From Rhyacichthys aspro (Eukaryota > Chordata > Actinopteri > Gobiiformes > Rhyacichthyidae), in assembly GCA_036850595.1 (NCBI GenBank), contig CM072151.1, positions 24,072,140 to 24,136,139 on the forward strand: a stretch of DNA of 64,000 bases, given 5' to 3'. Positions within the stretch are counted from its first letter, which is position 1. Each line of letters begins with the position of its first letter. The notes below the pieces were generated by a model, which saw only the letters and a list, made by a program, of their open reading frames with translations, ran no database searches and was not told where the DNA came from. Positions 19,671-32,099 of this stretch are shown here, in pieces. A program made the translations under genes and the position numbers.

Positions 19671-20831
19671 AATGAAATGAGGCTACAGGCTTATAGAGGC
19701 AACCAAGTTGGATACTTAAAATGTCATCCCTCTCATCACAGCATTGACAGGCTGACTTCTGGGCAAATAAAAGCCTTATTTATTCTTAAAATCCTACACA
19801 TAGCCCCTTTAAAGAATGAAAAACATCCCCACATCATGATGCTTGTACCACCATGCTTCACTGTCCTTACAGTGAACTGTGGCTTGAATTCAGTGTTTGA
19901 GGGTCGTCTGTCTGCAGCCCACAAAAACAGAATTCAAGCTGAATTCAAGCCAAGCGTGGTGGTGCAAGCATCATGATATGGGAATGTTTCTCACACTTTG
20001 GGGTTGGGTCTATTTATTGCACACAATGGATCATGGATCAGTTTGAATACATCCAAATATCTGAAAAAGTCACATTGCCTTAGCTAAAGAGGAAAGGCCC
20101 TAGAATGGGTGTTTAAACAAGACAACGACCCCAATTGCACCAGTAAGCAAGCAGCATCTTGGTTCCAGACCAACAAGATTGACATTATGGAGTGTCCAGC
20201 ACAATCCGGAGACCTTAATCCAATAGAAAAAATTTTGGGCTTTAAAGCTCCATGTTCACGGTGTTGTCAAATGAGTCTCTAAAGGCCTGAACCGTATTGT
20301 AAACCCCAAATTGGGGGCCTTGTGTCTACAACAAACTAAATTTTCCATTCAAAAATTGTAGGGGGTGCTGGAGGGCCATTTCAAAAGGTAGCCATTATAT
20401 TAACATATCAGTGTGTTCAGGGCGTCATTGTGCACAACTGCTTCACTGGGTCCAACTCAATCTGACAATGTTTGAGAAAGATACAGGATGCTGGTAAATC
20501 ACAAAAGAACACGAAATTTGCGGCGGGGCCACAGCAAAACCGTAACACTTGCAACTTAAGAGACCTTAATCCAATTGAAAACTTGTTGGTGTTTAGAATC
20601 AAAAATGCTTAGGTAAAACCAAGAAATGTAAAGGAATAGTACAGTGGTCCAGGGCTGTTCACAGGAACCAAAAGCTGTTCAACTCCATTCAACACAGATG
20701 AGTCAAATTCTGAAAAACAGTGGTTATACAATGATATATTATTTCAGTGATTCACAGGTAAGTTAAATGTAAAGCATTTTTTAGTTTATACAATAAATGT
20801 TTGAGCTTGTAAACAAAAACCCAGACACTGC

Positions 20832-20832
<1 letters not shown>

Positions 20833-20866
<34 letters not shown>
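20833..20866. repeat. Poly(T) tract in the right Tc1 arm
   Basis: A run of about 34 T bases interrupting the right inverted repeat arm. Confidence 0.95.
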
Positions 20867-20867
<1 letters not shown>

Positions 20868-21046
20868 AACAGTGCAATTTTCTCTTTTCTTCACTTTCTG
20901 TAAAAGAATGACAAATCTGATCCTCTTCCTGTTTCGATTTGGAATAGACTGTGCAGTGTTCCCAATGCTTTTGCGTGTATGGAAATAAAGACTATTACAA
21001 GGATTTTCAGCTTTGGTTACTTTTTTAAACTATTTTGAACACAACT

Positions 21047-22960
21047 GTTTGCATACTTTCAGGTCACACAAACACCCATAGATGCCTGTGCCCAGAAAGA
21101 GGAGGTATGCTTGAGCGAAAGAATGGCAGCTTTGTGTGCGCCTTTTGTTTAATGGCAAATAAACACTTTTTTTTTGCAATTACTGCTGTACTATGTTATA
21201 AGAACATAGGATGTTCTTATGACATACTACGCACATACACACACCTGGCAGTTTCCGGCTTTTTACACCAGGACCGGGGCAACATGTCATTCACCCTGGT
21301 TTCTTTAAGCCCATCTCCATTTAATTTAGCTGTCTTATCAATGCTCCTCCACAAACAGCGCGTCCATGCTGATATCACTGTCATGCTAGGTTAGCAATGA
21401 GCTTTGACCTGAGGTAATTTTTTTTTTCAACAAGACAGACACCCCCTCCACTTAACCACACACACTTCTGATGATACCACAGCTCTGGCTAGCTTTATTG
21501 GTTAAGAGCAGTGTCAGTGTAATGACTGCCTACCCAGCCGTGGTAAAACGGCAACGATTATTTGCAACTTTACTCTTTCCCTCACTTGACAGAAAATCTT
21601 TTCCTAATTATTCCAATTGACGGAAGTCATCATAGCGACAGAGAACTTTAAGCCCTGGCCTGTTAGCAGTGCTTCAAGAAAAGGTAGCCTATTCAAAACA
21701 TAAGAAGTAAACATAATGTATGTTGAAACCTCTAATTACCCGTCTTAAATAAATAACACAGTATATAGCCTAAAATAAGCCTATATGTACTAATATAAGC
21801 CTAGTTGTACTATATAATTATCATATTATTACTGTGCAAAACAGTTGGTATGAAATTTTTAATGATAATGATGATAATGATTAATGATATTACTAAAATA
21901 TCTGTAATAAAATAGCTTTTCTTCTGCCTTGTTGAAAATGAAATCTAGGGCTACTCTCATGTGCATTTTTCAACTCGGAAAAAACAGTTTCCCGAGTATG
22001 AATGCACCATTAGTCATTGAGGGTCCTTACCTTTATGATGACCAGTGCTTCATTTGTGAATCAACAGTTGCTGGAACGGAAAAAGCAGTTTGAAACTTGG
22101 GTTTGGTTACCAGAACACATGGCCAAGGTGCACGCAAATGCCTAAAAAAACGCATCTACACCTCACTTTAAATGATTTACATAATTTGAACTCCCTCTTT
22201 GTTAAATTTAAGAAAAGCTGCCTAATCCCACCTCAAGACACTCCTGTCAGCCAGCCCTCTCTTCAACAGTAGGCACAAACTAATACATCCAGCTGAGAAT
22301 TCAAGGCAAAGACTTTAAATGTGGCAAAAGCAGACTGTTTTTTTCCCCTTCAAAACTGCAGTTCTACATGGCGTTTACTTACAATATACAACCAAATCAG
22401 CAGGATAAAACTCCAGAATCATCACTTGTTAACAGAAGATTAACTTGTTAACAGAACATTAGACCAGTATGAAGGGTGGGTGGTTAAATTCAGGGTTAGA
22501 ATCCGAACAAGTGCGACTTTTCCCCAGCGTTCCTGGATCCAGGTAAATAGTTACCAGTTCCCAGAATCCCCCCACGCCAAAATAAGTTCCTGGATCCTGA
22601 TCCGGCTGGGTCTGACTGGATTGGCCTGAAATTAATCCCTAGCGATGACTCCTTCTGACAATTCTCCATTGACTGTGTGATTATCTGTTTCTACTTATGT
22701 TTAATGACAGATGGTTTGTCCTTTCTTTGTTTTTTGGTGCAGTATATGAGTAAGCCATTGTGTTTGCAATGTCAGTAACATAATATGGCTTCAATGCTCC
22801 AAATTCTGTCACACTGAAGACTGTCATAAGTTAGACTATGTACAATAAACTCAAAAGGAAAGATTTTATTGAAATCAGTTGGGAATGTACCTTTAACCAA
22901 TTAATACTGGCACTCAAAGAACTAGCTTGGCATGTCTAGTATTAATGTCATGAAATGTTT
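21047..22960. other. Intergenic, nothing recognised
   Basis: No exon, RNA gene or clear transposon terminus was seen. Short open frames (for example 21035-21394 and 22090-22272) lack motifs. Confidence 0.5.
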
Positions 22961-22974
22961 GCACCTAGAGCAGG

Positions 22975-23330
22975 GGTCTCAAACGCATATCGACTTGGGG
23001 CCGTATCTATTACTCTCATGTCACAAGAGGACAACATAGCTAAGCTTATATTATTACTACAACAAAGTCAAATAGTTTCAGAAAACTCCCTTTTTATTTC
23101 TTCTTTCAGTTCAGCACGTTCGTAACTCATGACAAATTGAACTGACATTTATAGTAGTAATTACCTGTTACTGCACTTGAAATCTATCGTTATTCTTTTT
23201 ATTCCAGTCCACTCCAATCAGCTCATATTTTGAACCTATTGAAGCACATTGAGAAGAACATTGATTATTTTTTGCCAGACACCTGTTGACATTTCTGCTT
23301 ACACTACTAGCTGTCACAGTCAAAACCCTA
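22975..23330. repeat. Possible hAT end fragment
   Basis: caggggtctcaaacgc at 22982 followed by a ggccgtatc-like phrase is the 5' end style of a teleost hAT MITE group. No matching right end was found, so only a fragment is claimed. Confidence 0.35.
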
Positions 23331-23894
23331 AGTACAGACTCAAGATCTGGAGCTGGACCTGGATCTTTATTTGCATTTATTAAAGTTCATAAAAACATGC
23401 AGTCTCTTAGAAACTGTCCCTCTGTAAACGGCTGTCCAGCTTAGGCGATAAGTTCATTCACCACATAACCCACCCCAAGCATCTTTTTTCATTATGAAGA
23501 CTGTGAGATCTTTCTGTGGTCTCTCTGTAGCTGCAAGGCCCTGTTGTGTCCCTCGTTTTTTTCTGCTTCAGGTTATTTCTTTTTAATTCTTACTTCTTTT
23601 AGCTTTTGAAAGAGAAATGTTTCTTGTGGCTTGTTGCTTAGCAAAAAACAACCATTAAGCGCCAAAAGGGGGGGTTGAGAGGGGGCCTTTATTAGGGCAT
23701 TCCCGGCTCTATGATTATCCATAATACTAACGGAGAAAGTGGATATGACAGGTGACAGGAACAGGGTCGGGTTTGCGTGTTTTCTGTTATTTTTGTTTTC
23801 TGTCTTTTTGTGCCTTTTGTGTTTGTTTGTTTTTCTAACATAACAAAACAATAAAAATCTTTCTGATTAAAAATAGACACGATTCTGTTGGAAG

Positions 23895-24715
23895 TTACTG
23901 CATGGACTCAGAAACACTCAGAGTAGTCACTGTCTGTGACACAGTTCAGTGCCATCCACAACTGAGAGGTAAAGCTGTATCAAGCAAAGAAGCCATATAT
24001 GAACACCATCCAGAAACACTGCTGTCTTCTTTGGAACAAAGCTCATTTAATATGGACTAAGGCATGGAAAACTATTCTATGGTCATATGAATCAAAATTT
24101 GAAATTCTTCTTAGACAGCATGGACGCTGTGTCCTGTGACCTAAAGAGGACTGGGAGCATCAGCTTGTTATCAGTTCACAATACAAAACCTTATCTCTGA
24201 CGGTATGGGGCTGCATTAGCACCTCTGGCATACACTGCTTACATCTGGAAGGGCTCTATTGGCTAAAAAGTATATAGAAGTTTTAGAGCGGCATATGCTT
24301 CCATCCAAACAACGGAAGGTCTGGCATATTCCAGCAAGACAAGGCTAAACTACATACCGCATCCATTACAACAGGAATATTGAGGTGCTAGAATCCTACA
24401 TCAGACAAGAATGAGATACATTCCTCTCCCAAAACTCCAGCAGCTGCTCTCCTCACTTTAGACATTTCAGACTTTTGTTAAAAAAGAAGAGGGGATGCTA
24501 CACAACTGTAAACATGGCCCTGTCCCTTTTTCAAATTCAAAAAGAGCTGTTAATTAAATTGTCAATTAAATGGACAAATGTCTCAGTTTCAACAACTTTT
24601 ATGTTGTTTGTTTTATTGTGAGTAAAATATGGTTTTATGGAATTTGTGAATCATTGCATTCTTTTTTAAATTTATCTTTTACACAGTGTCCCAACTTTTT
24701 TAGAATTGGGTTTGT
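23895..24715 (+). pseudogene. Decayed Tc1/mariner copy with transposase remains
   Basis: Plus-strand readings with many stops and shifts keep the pattern of a Tc1-like transposase: KPYMNTIQKHCCLLWNKAHL, then SYESKFEILL (Asp lost at the first catalytic site), SLTVWGCIST, and IFQQDKAKLHTASITT (second Asp region). The right terminal region ends acacagtgtcccaacttttt near 24700; related DNA is at 11653-11930. The left end is not found. It is an old inactive copy. Confidence 0.75.
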
Positions 24716-24759
24716 ATTTTACCATGTTTACTACGGTCATATATGCTGCCCATGGTCAT

Positions 24760-27062
24760 AATAGAGGAGTTTATTTTTTGCATGTCTTTTTTAAATATTT
24801 GAAAGTTAGGCGAGAGTTAAAGTGAAGTACTGTAATGTGTGAAAACAATTAGTAAAAGTCTATTACAGGTAATCACTTAATACAAATAAAACCTTACTGA
24901 CTGTAAAGGTTTTAAGAGGCCAAGTTGCTGTTGGATGCTGCTTAACTTCATCAACAGTTGTGTGTGCAAACCTGTATAAATACAGATGATTTGGGCTGCA
25001 GCATTCAGTAATTCATGAAGTTCTAGAGGGAAATGTATGGCCATGTGTCCCACAGCTATAGCTTGGTCCAAATTAGGTCATACCCTGGGACGGTGGCCAA
25101 TAATACTGGCCAAGAACGGGCCAGTATTACATGCCACAATCAGATAATTGTAGTGCCTAGATAACTGTATGGAGCTGTGCTAACAATTTGTCTCTTCTCA
25201 TGATTTAGTGAATCGGGAACCTCCAGAGGTTCCTCCCACTGACGGATGACATCAGCATTAGGGCTACAGGTTCCATTAGGATCAGTATTTCAAAAGCAGT
25301 CACTATTACCAGGAAACTGGTGGTGATTTTTTTAGATATAGTTTGCCACTGAACAATGGTTGATTCAAAATGTACTGCAAAAATAGAACAAGTTACACCG
25401 TAAACCTTGTAAAGGAAGAAAAAAAATAAACTCAAATGTGAAAAAGACTTCATTTCAGTCTGTTCATTGAAATATTGTACATTTATTGTTTTGTTTTTTT
25501 AAATAAATACATTTTTACAATTTATTTAAAAGGGACAGTGCATATTGCCAGAATTTGCCAGAAGGCTACTTTACATCTATAGTCCCTGGCAGGTTTGAAA
25601 GAACAACATGAAAAACTGTACACCATCACACAGACAATTCAGAACATGAATAAGAATCCATGGTACAATAAGGACACACAGGAAAAACATACAACCTTCA
25701 GTATGGCACATATTGGCAATAAATTATCACAGGTGTGGTTCCTCTTAAGCCATCTTTTAAGGTGGGATTGAAATGAATTAAAAGTAGTACATTTTCTTAT
25801 TGCATACATTTATAACCGTCATTAGGCTACCAACTTGAACTGTTGCATGCATGGCATCTTATCTTAATATACTGCAGGCCTACTGTACAGACAGAAGCGA
25901 CAGAAGACAATAGAACAGTACCAGGCTTTAATAAGCCAGACAACACAGCTATACAAATCGGTTTCTGACCATTAAGTTCAATATCCCACATATAGCCTTA
26001 TGTATCAGGTATTTAACTTTAACACATGATGTCACAACTGAAATGCACTTAAAACAAAGTCTGGTAAAAGAAATACCAGGTGTTTACTATGTTTAAATTC
26101 CCATGTAGCCTACCCTTTTAATACAATTACAACAAATTTGTGTTAAATTAAAAACCATGAAAAATATATATTCATTCATTCAGCTTATAGCAATAACATC
26201 AACAGTGTTTGCTACTGAGTAACTGTATAATACCAGTGACCTACCTAATGCAGAATTGTCGCTTTTTGTCCACTATCCTCTCAGGATATAAGTTTAGTGT
26301 TATGTCGCCCTAAATGAGAGGAAGTGCAAAAATCATTTTTCTGAATCCACTGCGTGTAGCGTATTAGTCCAACACTGACTGGTTTGTATACATATATTCA
26401 CGTCTAAACTTTTATGAACATGGACATGCTAGGCCTTTTTTGAAAGCTTTGACCACTTTTCAGTCACTAAATCAATCAAATCAAAAAGACAAAAAGAGCA
26501 CATCTTGATGAAATCAAATATCAGTTGGGTACATGCAAAGAGAATTACAGGCAAGAATTAAGTAAAAATGTGGACACGAGGGGGGTAATATAATTCAGAT
26601 TTATTTCTTGCAATTGTTTTTTATAACTTATTTTATTGGACTACTGTACAACACTTTTGTAACCTATTTTTCAATCAATGTAGTGCATTTTTGTTAGCAT
26701 GCTAATCTAGCGCTAGCTGGCGGGCTAGTTTGTATTTACTTTCAGTTGTAGTGTTTGTAGTAATTGTGTTGCTCTGTCTCCTCCTGCGCAGACTTGAAAG
26801 CTGCATTTGTCACACACACTCAATGGAATCTGTGTGTCTTATTTTTGTACCAGGTAGGCTCAGGTAGGTTAATTGGTTGTATATGTAATATGGTTTGTTA
26901 CCAAAGCTAATAGTGTGTTTATTACACTGTTGTATATAATGTTTTAATGCTCTTGTTGCGCTGTAAAAACGCATATTGAATGTTATACCACTATATGATC
27001 ACATGTTTTTGAAACCAAAGAAGAAAAATACTCCTAAGCTGGAGAAATGAAAGCTGCAGTTG

Positions 27063-27100
<38 letters not shown>

Positions 27101-27370
27101 AAAATGGTATCTGTGTGTCTTATTTTTGCACAATTAAAGAGCCACTGCAAGAGCAGTCTTGTCTCTGACATCCTTCCTACCACACCACACCTGCTGTTAG
27201 ACCGGGTTAAAGACTGCAACTGTTATGAGCACTGGAGTATATTTTAGAGATACAAGAGAAACAGATAAACAAATCAATGGCAAATGCTGAGGTTCCAAGA
27301 CTGTCACTGCACCACAGCAGATTGTTTTAGCTTTATTAATAAAAACAGATGATGTTTCACTGATGTCGTA
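24760..27370. other. Intergenic; one dispersed repeat and a CA microsatellite
   Basis: 25495-25790 resembles a dispersed teleost repeat (acaatttatttaaaaggga, cagaaggctactttacatct, agtccctggcaggttt). A (CA)n tract lies at 27065-27100. The rest is AT-rich and unrecognised. Confidence 0.5.
27065..27100. repeat. (CA)n microsatellite
   Basis: About 17 CA units with one AAC interruption. Confidence 0.95.
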
Positions 27371-27705
27371 TGTTACGGCCCTTGGCCGTTAGTTTGTTGT
27401 GCTGTGCTTCTCTCCTTGTCCCCGCCCCTCAGGTGACATCCAGCTGATCAGAACACCGGTGCATCTGATCTTGCAGTCATCAGCTGCACATAAAAGGCTG
27501 AAGCCGCCACGTGTTATGTGTTTCGGTTGTTTTTCGTTGCTAAAATTGGCAGATTTTTGTTTGATTACCTTATTGATTTTCTTTTTGTTAATGAACGTAA
27601 AGTCGCCCTTTTTGGCGCACATACTTACATTTCTCCTGTTTTTTCATTATCCTTACCGGCGTTATTGTGCCACTATTTTCCCCTAGACCTACCTGGCACG
27701 TAACA
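27371..27705 (+). mobile_element. Solo LTR (335 bp, gypsy-like) with perfect 5-bp TSD
   Basis: It starts TGTTACGGCCCTTGG and ends CTGGCACGTAACA, a TG...CA LTR with a short terminal inverted repeat. The 5 bases before (27366-27370) and after (27706-27710) are both tcgta, an exact target-site duplication. A TATA-like cataaaagg lies near 27488. There is no internal retrotransposon sequence next to it, so it is a product of LTR-LTR recombination. Confidence 0.93.
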
Positions 27706-27710
27706 TCGTA

Positions 27711-28550
27711 AAATTCAAATTTTGTGATTATGCTTTGTATATTTAGCTGACATCCAAGTTGCCCTTTGGGTTTAAGATATGGGTTCACAATAGTCTTAAT
27801 TACATGTCTGGAAAATACAATGCACTGTGATGTTTACATGGTTTGACATTGACTTTGACACTGTGAAATGTAATTCCCCGAGACCTGGTTTGGATCGTGC
27901 AAGCGGATGGAGCAGCCCCAAGATGCACTGAGCTCTGGCATCTTCTTTTCAAGAGTCAGCAAGTGCAGAATTCCACTCTGACCTAGCGCTACTTAGTCTT
28001 TACTTTCTTAGTGAGCTGATGGTCCGGTTCAATATGGTGGCAATGTTGACATAGGCTTCAACAGCCAATGCAGTATCTAGATTTCACTCACCTCCAAAAG
28101 CAGCCTAGGGACCTTTCCTGCTTTACTTTTAATTAAAAAAGTAAAACTGGACCAATTTTTTCTCCACAAAATACTAATACATTGCACCAAACTCAAATTC
28201 AGAGCTTACCGTTAGTTTAGCTGCAATTATCTCCGCCTCATTAAACATGTGATTAAATAAACAGTAAGCATATTCATCAGTGTTTCATTTTGCCTCCCTT
28301 CTGTCTGTTGATATTTTTTCTTTTTTGGGCTGTCTCGCTGTGTTAAAAAACGTATTCAGTGCTGAATATCCACTTTCTCTTTTCTCTCCTCTTTTTTCTT
28401 TGTTTGTAGATGTTATACAGAAAATGAGACCAACACAGTAAGACAGACACATAAAACATAAAAATGAATACAAAATACATAAAAACATTAAATAATAAAA
28501 ATGTGAGGGTGACAAGAACAAAAGGCGTCTAAATCATTAAACCGAATATT
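27711..28550. other. Intergenic, nothing recognised
   Basis: AT-rich DNA with pyrimidine-rich stretches (28285-28420). No gene or element terminus was seen. Confidence 0.5.
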
Positions 28551-28874
28551 TTACAAATATCAGCAGTTGACAAAATTTCTATGGTTGGAGGTAGAGATTT
28601 TGAGGATATATTTCTTTTTGAAAACAATTCAGTTCATTTTTTTTTCTGTGTGCATTTTGATTTGTGGATGTAGTTTTTAGCAGTGAGCAGCACTACACTG
28701 ACGAAAAAGGAACAACTGCTTTGCTTTTCATCTGCATGGCATCCAAAGATTAGGTGTCTGCAAAGTCTTTTGTACAGAACAAAAGACGACTTCTTGTTTT
28801 AGAAAGCCGTTAATGTCTTTCCAGAACATTTTTTTTTACATGTTTCTTTATTGTTTTTTGGAATTAAAAATAAA

Positions 28875-28908
28875 TAAATAATAAATACATACATACATAC
28901 ATACATCA
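28875..28908. repeat. (AATA)/(CATA)n short tandem repeat
   Basis: aataaataataaatacatac followed by further catac units. Confidence 0.85.
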
Positions 28909-29600
28909 GCACAAGACAGGATGGTATGGACAGTCATACTTAAAACAAGTACATAAAGACAAAACTAAAATAGGTAAACAATAATTAACCAAACAAACAC
29001 AAGTGAAAAATCTGTTGTCAATCTGCTGTCTGAAGTTAACATAAATAGGCAAAATTATTTATTTAGGGACTCCAGGGAAGGCCAGCTTCCCTATAAACTC
29101 AAAAAAGAGAAAATCCTATCAAACCTCATCAGGGAGCCGTTTAGCACACATCTGATCTTTTCTAATTTGGCAAAGTACAGGACTTCCTTTAACCACAGAC
29201 TGTGTGATGGTGGTGTTGGAGATTTTCATCTTAGTAGAATTAAGCACCTGATCAGTAAGCAGACAAAGGATATAAACTTTATTTCTAGTGAGGAGAATGG
29301 CATGGTAGGCTGTACTACACTAAACAGAACGACCATAGCATCAGGCCCAAAACATATGTGCGTGTGCTGCTGGTGCTTGATGGCAGCGGTCACAGGTTGG
29401 ACTCACATCATTATACATTTTGGAAAGCCTGACCTTAGTTAAATGAGTGCAGCGTACGGTTTTACACTGTGTTAATCCATGTTTTGCACAGATTGAAGAT
29501 TTGTGACTTTCATCAAGATATCATTCCACACCTTTTCAGATATTTCTCTTCCAAAATCCTCCTCCCAAACTGTCCTGATGGGAGCTAAAGATGACATATG

Positions 29601-29975
29601 TGTAAGAGAATTGGGTTACTGCCTTAGAGCTTCGAAGTATTGGACCACATAAAAGGACTGAAGAGAGTCTGGATGTCTTAAGCAGGAGAAGTTTATTACC
29701 ATCAAATACAGGCCCAGAGACAGTTGAACAGTCAACACAGAGTAGTATTGAACATTCAAGTCTGGCTATGCTTTCATTGGTCAGAGCTTATAATACCTCA
29801 TAGAAGGTCAATACGCAAACAGTACAATAACAAAAGAGTTGTTATTCAGTTGTTATTCAGCTGATTAGGCTCGAGGTTGGAGACATGTTATCCTGCAGGT
29901 GGCTGAGTCTATCTGTTGACAGAGCCCAAGGCTCAGGGCCTCACAACCTTACAATAGGTCCAAAATTCACCAACA
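29601..29975 (-). mobile_element. LTR copy (minus orientation), same family as 34591-34954
   Basis: Starts tgtaagagaattgggttact and ends caaaattcaccaaca. Over its length it is the reverse complement of the solo LTR at 34591-34954 (shared cttcgaagtattggaccaca, taataccttcatagaaggtc-like and caggataacatg-like blocks). The flanking 5-mers atatg and cccat do not match, so no target duplication is claimed. Confidence 0.85.
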
Positions 29976-31060
29976 CCCATCATCCTGACTTTGAATCAAC
30001 CTGGGCTGAGCCATTTGGGGGAAGTATTAACAGTCAGAGTCAGGCAGACTAAAATGACAGCAACACTCAAACTGCAATCACAACAAGAATTTTTGGTAGT
30101 TTTAAAGACGACCAATTTTATTAAAAAGCTGACTTACTAACATGATGCCTTTTTAAAACCATTTTGCGAAGAACAGAGATTTGTTTTCATGGACAATATT
30201 CTTGTTATTAAAGATATGACAAGAGTGGGGAGAAAAATAGTGTCAAAGAAAATCAAAGTCCATGCCAAAACAGCCTGCTGGTGAAAATAAAAAAGTTTAG
30301 TTGGTATTTTTGGATAAAAAATAAATTTCAAACTACCAAACTGAGAAAAAAATATAAATAATTATTATTAATAATAACTATACATTTCCATATTTAGTCT
30401 GTTTTACTCCATAAAAAACTGGACAGAACTCTATAATTCTTTTTGCATATTGATGCCTTCACATCCAACACCTGTGCAGCATACGTTAGATGAGAAATTG
30501 CTTTAGCCTTACTGAGCAGGAGTCTGCCTTTTAGATCCAGGTCTCTCTGTAGCCAGAGGATGAGAACATTTTGCGTCTTTTCAATTACCTTGCAGATGTT
30601 TAAAGAGCTTCTGAGTTTTGATTCTTTAGTTATACACAAACCCAAGTAAGTAACAGCGTTTTTAACAGGGATGTTACAGATTAAGCTCAGATTACAGTTT
30701 TTGACTCATAAAATTTCACATTTGTTGATGTTTACAGTGTGTCCAGAAGCTTTAGAAAAAAGCTGCCCTGGCACCTGAAAGGCGTTTTTACAGAACAGAA
30801 CTGTGCCGTCTGCCAACTGACAGACTGTAATTTCCATATTTGGTATTGTCAGTCCTTTGATAGCACTATTTGTAACCTGCAAAGGATTAAGCTGTCCTCC
30901 TGATCCAAGTCGAGTAGGTCTAAAATAAATTTGACAATTTTGGAGATATACCTATTGTGCATGAAGCCAGATTGTGATTTGTCAATAATTGTGTGGCATA
31001 GAGTCAAAAAAGTTATAAGCAAGTCTGTGGTGTAAAAATTGCCATAAACCTAGCAAGTAT

Positions 31061-31400
31061 TTTAAATTCTCCATAAACAGTAGCTAACCATAAAGCCTTG
31101 TTTTTCCCTGAAATTATTGCTTTTGAAAATATACTGTTTGGGGTTTAAACCAACGACCTGAAAAGCATGGTTGTTTACATACAAAGTCCTCCTACCTGAC
31201 TTCTTCCACTTTAGGTACCTAAATTATCTGCTCTGATGTGATCAGTAGTGTGAATCCATTTAAGTCACAGTTGAGCCTGGAATGTTATTGTTTAACCAGA
31301 ACTCATGGCAAAGCAAAAGGCTGCACTCATGATTGGATTAGTGTTTTTCACCCAGCCACCAGGCGCTCGCATGTGAGCCTGGCTCCAGGGTGGCGCCATC
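31061..31400. other. Intergenic, nothing recognised
   Basis: No exon or element end was found between the LINE remains and the dispersed repeat that starts at 31403. Confidence 0.5.
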
Positions 31401-31402
31401 AT

Positions 31403-31990
31403 TTCAATTCAATTTTATTTGTATAGCCCAGTATCACAACAAGAATTGCCTCAAAGGGCTTCATAAAACAGACAGTAAAATGCAAACAGGCAGAACAAGA
31501 CAACACCCCCTGTCCTTAGACCCTCCATCAGGGTAAGGAAAACCTAAAAAAAAACCCAGACGGGGAAAAAGAGAAACCTCAGGGAGAGCCACAGAAGGAG
31601 GGATCCACTCCCAGAACAGACAGGCCGTGCAATAGATGTGTCCAGGACAGTCACTGACAAATAGTCCATCATATGAAGAAGTGAACGAGAATGTATATGA
31701 ATATAGTCCATGATAATGTCAGGAACAGTTCATCTGAGTGAGAGGAACTGGGGACAGGAGGGGTCCATGGGTTGGGACAGGATCACAGATGGTCACAACT
31801 AAGGTCCAGTCATCACTGGGACGTCTAAGAGCAGCCGGGCATCTGCAACAGTATCCACTCCCCCAGAGGAGAGTGGGACAGAGGAACAACTTGTGAACAG
31901 CAATGAACTAATAAGAAATGTAAACTATAATGTCACAAGAGTGAGGATGGAGCCAGAAGATAAAACCTCAGTGTGTCATACCTCCCCCAG
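31403..31990. repeat. Dispersed teleost repeat (second copy of the 1681-2043 family)
   Basis: ttcaattcaattttatttgt followed by atagcccagtatcacaac; the order of blocks is the same as in 1681-2043 and extends further (gttcatctgagtgagagga, agagcagccgggcatctg). Confidence 0.75.
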
Positions 31991-32099
31991 CGTCTGGGCC
32001 TAGAGCAGCTTATCTCATCTACTGTATTTGTCCTGCCAGTAAGCCCTTATCTCTTCTACTGTATACGTCCTGACTATAAGCCCTGTCAAAAAGGAAAGT

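Larger units (their letters stand above)
16488..19808. mobile_element. TTAA-target DNA transposon (Kolobok- or piggyBac-like)
   Basis: It is flanked on both sides by TTAA (16484-16487 and 19809-19812) and has imperfect inverted ends agggccattgtgtaactttc and agggctatgtgtaggatttt-like. It cleanly interrupts a Tc1 transposase reading frame. It is 3.3 kb. Contents: a GC-rich left subterminal region (16550-16620), a possible spliced gene ending in the Cys-rich frame at 17545-17796, minus-strand open frames near 17961-18330 without recognised motifs, and a CpG-rich block at 19330-19670. I found no DDE transposase. TTAA targets are known for piggyBac and Kolobok superfamilies; the choice between them is inference. 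Confidence 0.75.
15571..21046. mobile_element. Inverted-dimer Tc1/mariner relic split by a TTAA element
   Basis: The left terminus cagttatgttcataataaga (after TA) and the right terminus, inverted, cagttgtgttcaaaatag, start about 190-bp inverted repeats (15571-15760 and 20860-21046). The inverted symmetry does not stop at the TIRs: the C-terminal part of a Tc1 transposase lies on the minus strand at 15830-16250 and again on the plus strand at 20050-20730. The two halves meet near 19925. Motifs: VKHGGTSIMMWGCFSFF (minus, 19813-19924), and DNDPNCTSKQAASWFQTNK with NPIEKILG (plus, 20120-20245). The 16488-19808 insertion interrupts the minus copy after CFSFFKG. All frames are broken. Confidence 0.8.
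28560..31060 (-). mobile_element. Decayed L1/Tx1-type LINE, interrupted by an LTR
   Basis: Minus-strand readings at 30394-31000 match the reverse transcriptase of Tx1/L1 LINEs: IIDKSQSGFMHNRYISKIVK near 30960, QLADGTVLFCKN (a changed active-site YADD region) near 30810, and SLNICKVIEKTQNVLILWLQ with AAQVLDVKASI at 30394-30645. Frames carry stops and a deletion removes the segment between the QSGF motif and the active site. 29060-29580 looks like the 3' continuation of the same LINE. A 375-bp LTR (29601-29975) separates the parts. Confidence 0.75.
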
